Source: Amphiura filiformis
Lineage: Eukaryota > Echinodermata > Ophiuroidea > Amphilepidida > Amphiuridae
Reading direction: 5' to 3'
Assembly (NCBI RefSeq): GCF_039555335.1
Contig: NC_092639.1
Coordinates: forward strand, 33,140,353 to 33,204,352
Length of the DNA: 64,000 nucleotides
Both the position numbers and the translations under genes were made by a program. The notes beneath the pieces are model-generated. The model made no database searches and was not told the DNA's origin. It worked only from the letters and a program-made list of their open reading frames with translations. Numbering within the stretch: the first letter of the stretch is position 1; the number at the start of each line of letters is the position of its first letter. Positions 1 to 13,200 of the stretch are shown piece by piece.

Positions 1-1250
1 TCTGTAAAATTACTAACCGTTCAGCACAAAGTTATTTGGAAAATTGTCCTGTTCTTACTTCTACTAAATAGTCAATATCTATCGTTTATTTATGATGTTA
101 AGAAGCAATCCTTGTATGAAATAAAGGATTTGCTACGCTTGAGTGACCTTAAACTATTCTTTCTTTGGCGGCAGTTTTGAAGCCAATTATTGCGGTGTGT
201 GAGTTTCATCATTTGAAATGCCGGCAGAGATGGATTTTTCATAAAGGTATAGAGAAGGTTCGTCCTTAGTGTCACAGCATCATTTATGTCCACAGCATAT
301 TGGCAAACCCACAGCTACATGACGAAGAAGATTAAAATTTACTGCGGAGTTATATCCTCTGTAATAATGACATTTTTTGGTTAACATTGGGGGTAAAAAT
401 CACATAAAAAGTATGTTTTTCAACCTAAATAATCTGATGTCATATTGAAATGTTTCACTTAATCCCATATCAAGAATTATTTTGCATTGTACGCTCTACA
501 TCTATGCCAACTTTTGTGTATTTCCTATAAAAGAATGTAGGATTTCTCCAATATATTGCACAGTGCGGCTGGGCGATATGCACTGATTACACACATGCCA
601 TTTTCGTCCATTTTCAGTAATAGCATTGTCACGCAAAAACGAATCAAGCTAATTCCATGAAAGTTCCAGAATAAGTAGGAGACATGTGTGGCATTGTATT
701 GCACTTATTAAGATTAGATACACTGTTGACTATATATTTTTGATATTTTGTTCAAACACGGTATAAATCATTCTGGGACACCTTGTATGTTGTGTTGTAT
801 TTTGTTGTCTTTTGTTTTGTTCTGTTTTGTTTCTTTGTTTTTTATAGTTTATTTTGATTTTGTTTTTTATTTTTATTTTTATTTTGATTTTGATTTTGAT
901 TTTGATTTTTGATTTTGATTTTTGTTTTTGTTTTTGTTTTTGTTTATTTGTTTATTTTTATTTTTATTTTTATTTTTATTTTTATTTTTATTTTTATTTT
1001 TATTTTTATTTTTATTTTTATTTTTATTTTTATTTTTATTTTTATTTTTATTTTTATTTTTATTTTTATTTTTATTTTTATTTTGCTGTTGATTTTGATT
1101 TCGATTTCGATTTTGATTTTGAATTTAATAATTGATTATTTTTACTATAATCGTACAATTTCAAGTCCAAAACGACTGATTTAGAAGTCTACAAATTTAA
1201 TATTTATGATGTGCCTTGTGTTTTGGGGCTCATTGCTCATGTCGTTCAAA
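1..1250. other. Upstream region of NDUFB8, no gene seen
   Basis: No coding exon is supported here. The only strong structure is a long T-rich simple repeat ending about 165 bases before the NDUFB8 start codon, described separately. Open frames across it are low-complexity translations. The promoter of NDUFB8 should lie here, but I see no TATA box or other core motif that I would call. Confidence 0.6.
790..1130. repeat. T-rich microsatellite, (ATTTTT)n core
   Basis: The tract starts with loose TTTTG and GATTTT units, passes through GTTTTT units, and becomes an almost perfect ATTTTT hexamer array from about 945 to 1085, then degrades to GATTTC units. Frames through it give artificial FIFIFI and FYFYFY peptides. 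It lies about 165 bases upstream of the NDUFB8 start codon. Confidence 0.95.
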
Positions 1251-4200
1251 ATGGCGTCCATGTGCAGATTCGCGAGGCGACTCGCTGCTGTACAAAAATC
1301 AACTTTATCAGGTGTTCCTGCACCCCTATGTGCAAGATTTGCTTCTTGTAAGTCCGCCTTTAAATGCAAATAGTATAGTGTGTCGTAATGCAAATTTTTA
1401 AGCAACCGAACATTAAAACCGGTACCGAACATGATCATGATGATTGATGAAAGTGTGTAAGCTTACTCGACTTTTTGTTGGAGCCCCTGTATACTACTAG
1501 TCTCAGGGAGACCCAATGCTAAATACAGGTTTACATTTTACTATCTGATTATCTTGCTGTATTTTAGCTAGAACGCCATAGGTAGAAACCTCAGGGTTTT
1601 TTCTGAGAACAATACAATTATACCTTTTAGTCATTTAAAAATCTAATCTATTCATGACTTCGCCGGTACCGGTACAGAGTATTCTGTCGGTCGAACATCC
1701 GGGCTATCTCTAGTCTCGGGCCCAAACTGCATGTGGCGCACGGTTTGTTGTGAACAACAGAAACCGGCTGTGAAGGAGGCTACATAGCGATGTTGCTGGA
1801 GTGGCATTCAATTTCGGAAAAAAACGACACTCGACCATGGAATTTAATTTTAAGTTTGTCAGTATATAAACGGTAAATCAAGTAAGTTTCTTTCACTCTT
1901 AAGACTTAGAAACGGTTGTTTGATTCCACTGACTATTTGCGATCGAAATTTACATAACACCAATGACAGAAATCGTCAACAAAAATCGAATCAGGGACTT
2001 GTTTTCACTCAAACATCATCAACCGGAAGTGACGTGACACGGACCGACAGAATAGGTACAAAATGTATGCTAGGTGAATTCAAATTTGCCATCAAACTGC
2101 ATCATTTTATATATCAAATTAAAGCCCTTGAGTAAACAAAGCCAACACTGAAAACCTTTTTTTCATAGCACTTTCAGCAGCAAAGTTACATCTTGTCAAA
2201 GATCGACTTTCATCAAAAGATTCAGCTAGCAAAATTCCCCAAAACGGCATTTCGGGGTGTTTCTAGATCTTAGTCTCATGGCGATAGCAGCTTTTTTTTT
2301 AATGGAACTGCTATCAAAATCCTCTAAAATTCCATGTGCGACTTGATTATCACCATAAATAATCATATATTTGGGTCAAGTGAAGTATAGAAAACATATT
2401 TATGTAGGTTTCCTTCACCGACCTATTCTCGAAAAAAATTCAAATTTCTATGTAAATATGCATTGATGTGTTTGGGCCCCGGTCTCGGCGAATTTCGCTG
2501 ACTAGCAAATGTGTTAACTAAGGTTTGCCTGTGATACCTACAGAGTAGTAATACAACTTGCTCGAGAAGTCTAGCCATGAATTTGCTCACCGATAGCTTC
2601 ACATTCTACATGTAGAGACCTTGCATTCAAAATCTAGTCGGATTCGTTGAAGCATGACACCGTGTAAAGCAATGGAAGTTCAGAAGTAAACACAGCCGAT
2701 CACGACACAGGCGATTGCATCAAAAATGTTGCTAAATTGAATTAATTTACACTTCAGCAAAATTTTAGACTGCCCAAAATGGGCAAATCTTGCTCAAAAG
2801 ATACAGTTGACTCATCCAAATTTCAACATTAGGCTTAGAATGGAACTCGATTGTTAGGCTTAGAATGGAACTCGATTGTTAGTTTCCTATTGACCGCCCG
2901 CATTAGTGCCGTACTATTACGCTGACTTTCGTATTCGGCGAGGAGGACGATTTCGACCTCCTGGTTTGTTTACAAACAGAGAGGTAGACAAAAGACCGCT
3001 CCGCTTGTCCAAACACTCAAGTATCAGAAGGATGGTCCACAATAGCGTGATTCACGTAACATGAATAAGGATTAAAAAGCTGTCACGTAGAACCATGTGC
3101 TTCTATTGTCCAATTTGCCATCAAGATTTCATATGGAAACAGTTCAGACCCAGTACATGATCATGTCAGAAATTAATATTTTGTTCTGGGTCTGATTATT
3201 CGGACTACGCCCGCATCACTTTTTCAATTTGACCAAAACTTTCATTATTTTCATAAAAAAGTCAATGATCTGAAAATTGAAATGGAAATAATCAAAATTG
3301 AAACTCTCAAAATGTTCGACATCCCCTGCTGATCATAATCAGCAGTTTTTCTTAGTTGTAGGGGTAGAGGATGTAGTAAATAATGGAAATTTAAGGATTA
3401 CCTCATCATGTTTCTAGTGATTACAAAAATTGCAAATTTCTTTTCATTTTAATGAAAACAAATTCAAATCTTTTCTCAATCTGTTGCAAAATGTCGGACC
3501 CTTGCCTTTGAAATTCCAAGGGTCCGATCCCGGACCCTTGGCCTTGCCTTTGAAATTTCAACTTCAGGGTCCTCACTAATTTTCAATAAAATTGAAAACC
3601 TGGGTTGAAAACTTGATGTGAAACTAAAATGAAAGTGTACTCAGGGAGCTGGACGTATTATATGAACCAGATTTTGGAACAACAAAACTAGGATTTTCTG
3701 CTCTTTGCTTGGTTCAATTTTGATGGGTCACGCGGACCCGTACCGTAGGAAATTTGCGGGTCCACATTGTTGTATTGAAAAACGTATGGTTCCTTGACCT
3801 GGCAGGTTGGTCGGCAGTAAGGTCCGAGAAGAAAGCTTATAACTTACTAACTACGATATCTCCTCATAAACTGTTTTTGGTATGCATCGATTCCATAAAA
3901 TATTTCATGATTGATTAAACAGATTTCACATATTTTCCATGTTGTTCAAATGATTTTCTATGGTACCGGTACACCAAATTCAAATTTCGTCAAAAACTCA
4001 TATGACTCAAAAGTTATGTATTGTTTCTCATCGTAATTAGTAATACTTGCGGGGCTCTGCGGGACTTTTAAACTAAGTTCAACCAATCTATACTAGCTCA
4101 ATCGATAAAATCTACTCATTGCTGACTGATTATAAGGCCATGGAAATGAGTTTTAGATTTGCATCTGCCCGCATGAAATTTTCCATATATTTAAACAAAA

Positions 4201-7200
4201 CAAGGCTCTGAAACAAAAATATCAAGTTCTGGATCAACAAGCCATCTGTGATTGCTCAACTTATTATAAGCATGAGCTTTTGTCCAAAGAAATATTGTAA
4301 GATTTTAAAAAAAATTTTAAGAGCAGCGAAAAGTCCGTTCCACGACTGTGTCGTCGTAGACCAGTTTTCGACCCACTTACGGAACTAACTCGGACTTAAA
4401 GGAGTATTTCGTGATCCTAGCATCCTCTTTTTATGACATTTTTCAGTACATATCCACGAAAAAAGCCTATTCCCAAAATTTCAGTTGATTCCGATTTTGC
4501 GTTTGCGAGTTATGCATGATTATGTGTATTACACTGCTCCATAGACAATGCGTTGTAATTTCGTTCTGGTGCACCAGAACGAAATTCAAATTTCACGATA
4601 TCTTTGCAAAACGAATTAATCTGCAAGAAATATTTTGTACATAAACATTATGTAGCCACTAGCCAGAGGTTTCCAGTGATATAAAAATCTCAACTTTTTT
4701 TTTTTTTTTTGGGGGAAGAGGCTGTGGATCACGAAATGCCCCTTTAAACTGGTCAGGAATTGTTTATTTATTAAAATCCATGTGCATCTCATGACTACTG
4801 ATAAACTCAAGTTTTACTGATTTTACTGAATTTCATTAAGTATGCAAGTTTGTGTCTTCGTCGTGTACTTTGAAAACAGGTGTTTTTGACCCCCCCCCCC
4901 CCTGCTAATAGTAGTATGTACAATGTATTATGTAAGTTGCCATGTTGAATTTGTCACTTCGGGTCGAGCATTGCATTATGGGACTGGCGCAATGCATTAC
5001 TGGGAGATCATTTCATGAATACAGAAATTGATGTACTTCGTAGGCACATCATTAACAAATATTGTTTGTGATATTGAAAATTATATTGCAACATCACGAT
5101 ATTGCACACCCTTGCCTAGAGTTACTTAAAAATATTTAGCAATTAGCTTACAGCCATGAAACACACTAAAGTTTATTGCAAGCAAAAAAATATTGCTATC
5201 ATTATCAACGATAACAGGGGTAGAATAAGCAATCATTGATTCCCGGATAGCTATCTGGTCTTTAAAGGACAAAGGCGAACAGTACACCATTAAATGGTCA
5301 ATCATACAGAAAGCTGCCCCCTATAACCCATCCACCAAATGCTGCAATCTTTGTCTATCAGAAAAATATCATATCTTGACAGCTGATAAAGACTCAACCC
5401 TAAATAAACGCTCAGAACTGGTATCAAAATGCAGACATAAGGGAAAATACAAACTCAGTGGCTTTGGAGTAACATGACATTTTTCTTGGTTGGCCAAGTG
5501 ATTATTGATGGTTTTTGCAACTAAATATATATATATATATATATATATGTGATTTTATAAAGCTTGGGCAAACTGACATATAATAATTGAGAGTGCAGAA
5601 AAAAAATCAGGATTCGGCAGGGTTTGAACCTGGGCCTCAAAATCGCCAGTTAAGAGTTACATCACTGACCACCTGAGTTCCCAGTTGGTACACATGTAAT
5701 AATCTCATATGTGATAAGATCTGGTCCATGGGGGCCAAAGGTGGCAAATTTGAAACTGAGATAGAGGTAAAAATGTGGATTAAAAAACAATTCAATACAT
5801 AAGAAAATAAACATCTAAAAACTTCATAACTTTAGAACCAAGTATGCTAGACCTTTGGTGTTTTCCTTAAATAATAGCCTATTGTATATGTATAATTACA
5901 GTAACTCAATTTTCAAAAATGCCTCCTGTGGCCCCCATGGACCAGATCGTGTCACATATATAACTGATTCCGGTAACATGAGATTGATTCCGGTAACATG
6001 AGATTGTTGATGACTTTTGTTTTGCCTAGATAGTCACTAAACCCATCAGGATTAACAACATGTATTCTTGACATTTTTCTTACCAGACACTTCTCAAAAT
6101 ATCAATATTTTGTCCATCCTATGAATTTATCTTTCTACTCATAATGTTATTTTTTTTTTCAAATCTGTCTTTATTTGAATAATTCTTCAGCTAATATCCT
6201 GCGACCGGGGCCCTACCCGAAGACGCAGGAAGAAAGAGAGGCAGCAGCCAAGAAGTACAACATGAGAATTGAGGACTATGAACCTTACCCAGATGATGGC
6301 ATGGGCTGGGGAGACTATCCAAAATCAAACCAATCCATAATGAAGATAGGGACCCACACGCCGATTGGGATTTTATTCAAGAAAGAAGAAATTGGGGAGA
6401 ACCTGTAAGTGGTTTTTGTATGTATACAAGTCGTCACATGAGTGTGAGAAAGTCATATGTGCAATAAGCTGCCTATTGTCATTTGAAATTTGGAGCACTA
6501 TTAACCCTAACACGCCCGAGTACTACAAAATACTATTTGATAAATGCGCTGTTCTTGCGTGCATCCCACATGGTGTGATGATGCAATTGCCCCAAGTGAT
6601 ATATAGGCATGGTTTCGCTGGCCAGCGAAGCCCAAGACCCGTGGCAAAGTGTCGCCTAGTGGTTGGCATGCGAGGGGTCTCGGGTTCGAATCCCACCCAG
6701 AGCAAACAACTTTTTTCTCTCTTTATTCTTTCCTTCTTTCCCTTCCCGTCACCAAAAAGCCCCTGGCGGGTTAGGGTTAAGTGTCAAGTCTGTGGATAGT
6801 GATTAGTGGGACTTCAGATGCTTACAGGTGTAACTTTAATTTAGGGATTCAATCATGTTTCACCGTTGTTCATCGCCGATTAACAATGATGTGTCCGCAC
6901 TTGTAAATCGGTGATGAACAACAGCGAAACATGATTGAATCCCTTTCAATAACGAAAACAAGCTACAAGTCATCAATTCACATGATTCTATCATTCGGAA
7001 TGTCTGTTTGTCATTGCCACTCAACCTTACAAGAAGATCTGTGAATTCTCTGTTGATATCAGCAATAAAACCAAAGAAAAAAGCGGTAATATTTATTACC
7101 TGATATTTCCAACGTAAGACATTGTTTACGCATAAGTTCCAGGCATGACGAATTTTACGCGCTCACGCGTGACACGTACACGTAACCTTGTGTTCGCGTA

Positions 7201-10200
7201 TACGCTACTGGACTGTGGATTTATCGCCAATTAACAATGCTTGGCTCTTGTACAAAGTTATAGGAAGAATTATTGAACACTTGATGAACAATCTCAAAAC
7301 CCAATGCCTCATGAATGAAATAAATATTTGTCAAGTTTTTGGATTCTTTTGCAATTGCAATCTCAAAATCTGACATGAGGCAGCCATTGCACATAACTTT
7401 CTTGCACTTACACTTGGCCTTAATCTTCCACACAGGGGATGTATATTTCAAATGGATGAACCCATGCAGATGCTTTTGAAATTCACACTCCCTGTGTGGA
7501 AGATTAAGAAGGGCATGCCTTCCATAGTGGGTATATGGTTTTCAAATGGAATAGCTCATTAAATGCTGTGATTCTACTACTACCGTGATTCGTCCCAAGT
7601 AAAGTCCCAAGTTCGAGTATAGTCCCACCCCCATTTTTCGAAAAATTCCAGAAATTGTAAAAAAAAAAAAAAAATGTTTTGTATTTTTAATATGAAAATT
7701 TATATTTTGTATTCATGTCATACTCTATTAATGATATCAATTTTTTTTTTAGGTCAACCATGAATGATCCTAGCATCTAGGTCTAGGTCCAGGGACACTC
7801 CAAAACAAAAACAAAACAATTTTTGAAATCGAGTATAATCCCACCCCCCAATTGTGAAAAATTTTCACCTAAAAATCGGGTGGGACTATACTCAGACCAA
7901 TACGGTACTGTCAAATGCATTGATTATCTAGTTCAGGAAAATCAAACTGCTAATTGTCTAAGCTGTGACATGTTTTTTTACATGAAGCTAAATTACTTGG
8001 TGTTCATCATATTGGTGATTGGTTGTTATAATTTTCTAATACAAAACAAATGTTAGAATTTCACCAGGGTTCGAATCCACAATCTCTTACTCTCTACAGT
8101 CATGAATTCTACACCACTATGCTACATGAGTCATTCTACCAGAGGAGAGGAGTTTGTTATAATTTATATGTACTTAGTGTTGAGTGATCATGTTGTATAC
8201 ACATGATATACTAAATGCATACTTATAATCTCGGATGTGATTTGACTTATGGCAAATATTATTTGGTTACTGCATTGGTCAATAAAGTCCCAACTTACGT
8301 GTGCGCCCCAAGTCATGCATTACATAAAGCGCAACTAGCGTACATTTTGTAGGCGTTGCACCCAAGTGTGTGCACACCATACTTTATCAAACCACAATGT
8401 TACAAGTCTTACCATTTATAAGTCAAACAAAGTATATGAGGTTCCTATACAAAATAATGTTAACTAGAGGAAAAGTATCATCACATCCAGGCCAGGTCAG
8501 ATGTTAAGTATGAGACTGTAAATGTCACAAAGTGATGCATACTGCTCAGTGCCAGAAGTGTGTACGTGTAATAGCTGCCATGTGTAGCTGCCAATAGCCT
8601 GCCATATATGTTCATGAGTATAACATACTGTGTGTAAATTGCCAAATGTTCAGAGGGCTGGCAGCTATTGCACTTACCCACTTCTGGCACTGAGCAGTCG
8701 ATATGCATGACCCTACAAAATGTATATGTAGCATAATTTGGTTTACAGAAGGCATTTGTTGGGCATGCTGTTTATGAGCCACTGTATGGTTGAGTGGTGG
8801 AGAATGGGGAATATGATATGTGTATCACTGAGGTATTGTGTATGACATATTATTATTAGCATTTTTTTTATGATGAATAGATACGATCAAAATCATGATG
8901 TTTATTTCATCCCACAGCTACATATAGAAGATGATACTTTGTCAGCTCAAAGGCCAAATTATTTGAAGAAACATCCGAAAACAATGTAAGTATAGATACC
9001 ATGTTTGTCCTAATTATTAGCACCGTCACGACCGTCCACGTAAGTAAGTCATTTTAGGAGTCCTGAGCTTATTTACTGTGTTATGAACTTCACTTCACAA
9101 GGAAAATAATACTGCAATTCAACAATCGATATAGAAACTATAGAATACATGTAAATGCTGCAGTGCAATGAAACTTGGTGCTTAAAATGTTTGCAACAAA
9201 GTATAAAGTAGTTGAGTGCTTAAACAAACATTACTTAAACAAATTTTGCAGGGGAACTAATTAGGGAAATAGCCTTGCCTCCACATTTATTGTCGGTCGC
9301 AACACATAGTGGCGTAGAGTGATGATTTTTCCAAATTTTCCTTTTCACATAGTGATATAAAGGTTAAAAGCTTGCTATATCCTATTCCTTTTTAACTATT
9401 AAAGACACAGTTTAATTCATTGAACCTTAAACTTCAATTTCAAATGGAATATGGCCACTGAGAGATAACAGTGTAGGTGTATCGACTCCGTTATTAGTAA
9501 AATATCCTTTCTCGGAAATGTATTTTGTCCTTCAGGTATGCAAGTACGTGTTGCCAACCACAATATTCATTGATTGATTTTGATGAGTGGGTTGGATGAT
9601 CAGTTGGACAGTTTAGTAATAGTTGATCGATCCTCCTGTGGTTGCTTAAAAATTGAGATTTACGCAATTTGATTCCTCTTTCTTAGTAATTCCAACCACT
9701 CACCTTCCCCCACACATCAACCTGAAAGTAACAATTGACTCATTTATTTCCCTGTCATTTAAATTTCATTTGTTGGCTTAATTGCAACTTTGACAACAAA
9801 TTTGTTGTAATTTGCTGGTGTCAAAACCCACTCATTCAGTTCAGAAATCAACACATTTCAACGACACACTTTAAAACCTGTCGTCCATAAGATCTTAATT
9901 TCCACCCACACAATTACAGAAATGGCCCACGGGGCTCATACAGTGCCATCTATTTTTCATGGTTATTATTAGAAGTCAATCATCGCGAGCCATGTGAGAC
10001 TGCCGACAAAAAGAGATCAGCATTGTGTAATCCTTTAATAGGAGTGCTCCTTGGAGATGATTATTAGCAGCTTGAAACAGGTCAAGCTTACTTAAGTTGA
10101 TTCTCAACTGGGATTTGAAAGCGCCTGGCATTTAGTAAAATGTTACTATTGCTTGAAGATGACAGGTGCATTTGTGCCCATATTATATAAAAAGTGACCT

Positions 10201-13200
10201 ATTATACCTTAAAGGTAGACGAGGTATTGTTGGTCGAAGCAACCTAAAAATCGATTTTCATTATCTAGATCAATATATTATTGAAAATTAACACCTTGAT
10301 GTTTTGCAAAAGTTCATTCTACAAATCGTATTCTTTGCAAACTTGCTTAATTTATTGTTGTTAATTAGTTATGTACGTTTTACAAAAGTGTTGTTGTTTC
10401 AGCCCTCTTTACAACATAACTCAAGAACCGCAGCACCTATAAAAGTATATCTGTGATATTTTAATTCTTCTACACGCTTGCTATGAATTGAGCAATGCAG
10501 TTTTTGCCAAAGCTCACTACCATTCGTAAGATACAGTGAACTACCAAATCACAACAGTTTAAAATAATTAATAACCTTAACATGATACAAAATGTGTAAT
10601 CATTTTAAGACAAGTGGTACCTAAAATATGGATTGAGACTCATTTTTACCAACATTTATAGTGTTAATAATTAATTTCACTTACTGTAAAGGATGAAAAG
10701 TTCAGTGGATGAAAATTTAGCAACTGTAATGAGTGATATATATTGGCAAAATGTTTGTGCTTGCAAATATTTTTTTCCTAGATGAGGCCAATAAAATGAA
10801 TCAATTTGGTGAAAATTATAATGATATGCTGCAAAATCACTTTAAGACAAGTGGTACCTAAAATATGGATTGAGACTCATTTTTGCCAATATTTATTGTG
10901 TTAACAATTAATTTCACTTACTGTAAAGGATGATATGGTTGTGTGTGTGTGTGTGTGTGAAAATTTAGCGAATACTCACGACTGAGTGATATGCATTTGC
11001 AAAATGTTTGTGCTTGCAAATATTTTTTTCCAAGAAAAATGAATCAATTTGGTGAAAATTATAATTACATGCTGCAAAAATGTTGTGCTTTACAGTGTGA
11101 ATTTAATGTACACCATATGCTGCCCCATGTTGTGAACTTAACGGTCTGTAAAAAAACCCAGTGGAAATATTACCAGTATATTGTTATTAGGCAAAAAAAA
11201 TTGTTGTGTTGCTCTCAGCGACTGACCCTAAATGGAAATAATGTTGTTTAATTTGAATGGGAAAATAAGTTCTTGGTGTCTGTGAGATATTTTGCACAAT
11301 TACATCTAGTCTAGTAACAACTATTGTAGGGCATCTTTCCCTAATTCCATTTTGGGCAATTATACCAAATACACTGAATGTATAAAAATGTTATCTACAA
11401 ACAGTTACTAATACTTGATACTGTCCAGATTGTTTGTTCGGGTATTTAAAGTGCCTACTGCCTTCCAATAATTACATACTTGTGCACTTTCTGTTTTGTA
11501 TTTTGCAGGAAGTATATGGTTACAGCTCTAGGAGGAGTTCTAACTGCCATTGGATTTCTATTTTATTTGGGTCATAAATTTAAGAACTTCAGGCCGGTGG
11601 TAAGTATACTACAAATCAGATACTGTAAAGCACGATAATTTTTCGCAATTTGAAATGTTCGAAGCAGTTTTGCAGTTTTTTATATTCGTGATTACAAACA
11701 GTTACATATTATATATATATTATCACTTGCATCTTTGAGTTGCAATTTCATTTTTTGTTAATTGTAGGCAGACGCAAAAGCAGGCGAGACTCATGGTTCG
11801 AGAACCGCCTTGTCTTAACTATTGAATATTGCCGTACATGCTGTCAGTCACAATAATAAACACTTCATAATATAACAAGAATTTCAGGACCAATTCATTG
11901 TCATTGTGTTTACTTACAAGATTAGACCATAAAGAACAAAAGCAATAACAGCTTACTAACCACTCCACTTAAAATATTGATTATTGATGGATGTATTATG
12001 CTCTGCAAATAAGATATAGCTACCAACCAACAAGATGTATGATTGCATGTGATCTGGCACATATATATGATTTCACCTGTTGCACATTTGACTCCAATTA
12101 CTTTCACATTCAAAAAAGCACAGAGCCACAGTGCCATTGGTGCTCTTGTTTGTATTCAGTTAATTTTAAAAGATTGTCACTTTGTAAGTCTCGCCATCTC
12201 TGTTTTTGTGTATAATAAAGAATTCATGACAATATTCAAATCATCCCCCCCACTGAAAACCTGGCTACATAATGTTATCTACATAAAATTTCTTGCAGAT
12301 TTAATTGTTTGACAAAAATATCATTCAATTTTGATTTTACATGTACATTCTGGTACACCAGAACAAAATTACAACACAGTGGCTTGTGGGGCCATATAAT
12401 TCAAATAGTCATGCATAACTGGCAAATGCAAAATCAGAATCAACTGAAATTTTGGGAGTAAGTTTCTTTTGTGGATATCTGCTGAAAATGTAATAAAAAG
12501 AGAATGCTAGGGTCACAAAATTCTTCTTTAACCATTCAAAATTATGCCTTGAAGCTAAATTATCACTCTTAAATTCACCTCTTTTATACTGCTAATAGGT
12601 TATAAAAGATAATATAAAGCACTTTTGCCGAAAAAACAGCATAAAGGCCCTAAAATATATATTTTTTGCCCTTTTTTCCTAAACTTGATTGAATATAATA
12701 TGGAATTGGCCTTGCATTTCAACACACAGAGTAACTTTAGGCATTGCTAAAATGGTCTAATAGAGTTTGTACAGATTGATGAGAAGTGGATTGATATGAA
12801 GATGTTTAGATAATTAACTGAACATATTTGTAGCATTTTGACTAATAATATATTCTTTTCAAATAAATATGTTGTGGTACAGATCCAATAGAACTCTAGA
12901 TATATTTCAGTTCCTATCAGGAACCTTGTTCACTCTGCAATGACTAGTGTTTCTAGATGTCGGCAGTCCTTGGTGGCTGTGATGGTATTGCCACATTTGT
13001 AGGTTGCCGCTTTTGAGATGATCTGGTCATAGATTATGTCCAATTTGTATGCCCCCTCATCCTTGTTCATGGTGTTTTTGCCCCAGAAATATATCTAGTG
13101 AGTACTTTCATTTCTATTGGATCTGTACCAGAACATATTTATTTAATGTGACTTTGAACGATCCTGATGAATCTCATCAATAATATGTTCTTTTGTTTGA

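Larger units (their letters stand above)
1348..6190 (+). other. NDUFB8 intron 1 (4.8 kb), mostly unidentified
   Basis: Contains a TTAA-flanked fold-back element (4400-4743), a minus-strand tRNA-like SINE remnant (about 5595-5700) and a TA-flanked element (5710-5956). Short duplications include a 25-bp tandem duplication at 2832-2881, a repeated 'ggacccttg(gc)cttgcctttgaaatt' phrase at about 3494-3560 and a 21-bp duplication at about 5964-6006. There is also an (AT)n run at 5526-5549 and a C-run at 4889-4902. No other exon-like sequence was found. Confidence 0.7.
6405..8917 (+). other. NDUFB8 intron 2
   Basis: Besides the SINE-bearing element and hairpin above, it holds an inverted-repeat element at about 7400-7565, a short inverted pair around GTATAGTCCCACCC (about 7616-7880), a minus-strand tRNA-like remnant (about 8060-8140, B-box-like GATTCGAACCC) and an inverted repeat at 8534-8706. 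No additional exon was found. Confidence 0.65.
8986..11508 (+). other. NDUFB8 intron 3
   Basis: 2.5-kb intron. Only the partial MITE and the tandem duplication above were recognised; 8986-10200 shows nothing I can name. Confidence 0.6.

Noticed and set aside
854-1184. Open frames encoding FYFYFY and FIFIFI peptides
   Set aside because: They are translations of the ATTTTT microsatellite and have no other support.
6523-6799. Open frames on both strands across the SINE-bearing element
   Set aside because: They read through the tRNA-like repeat; similar frames arise at 35293-35538 from its second copy.
5595-8140. Functional tRNA genes in NDUFB8 introns 1 and 2
   Set aside because: A- and B-box-like motifs are present but no full cloverleaf can be drawn; SINE heads explain them better.
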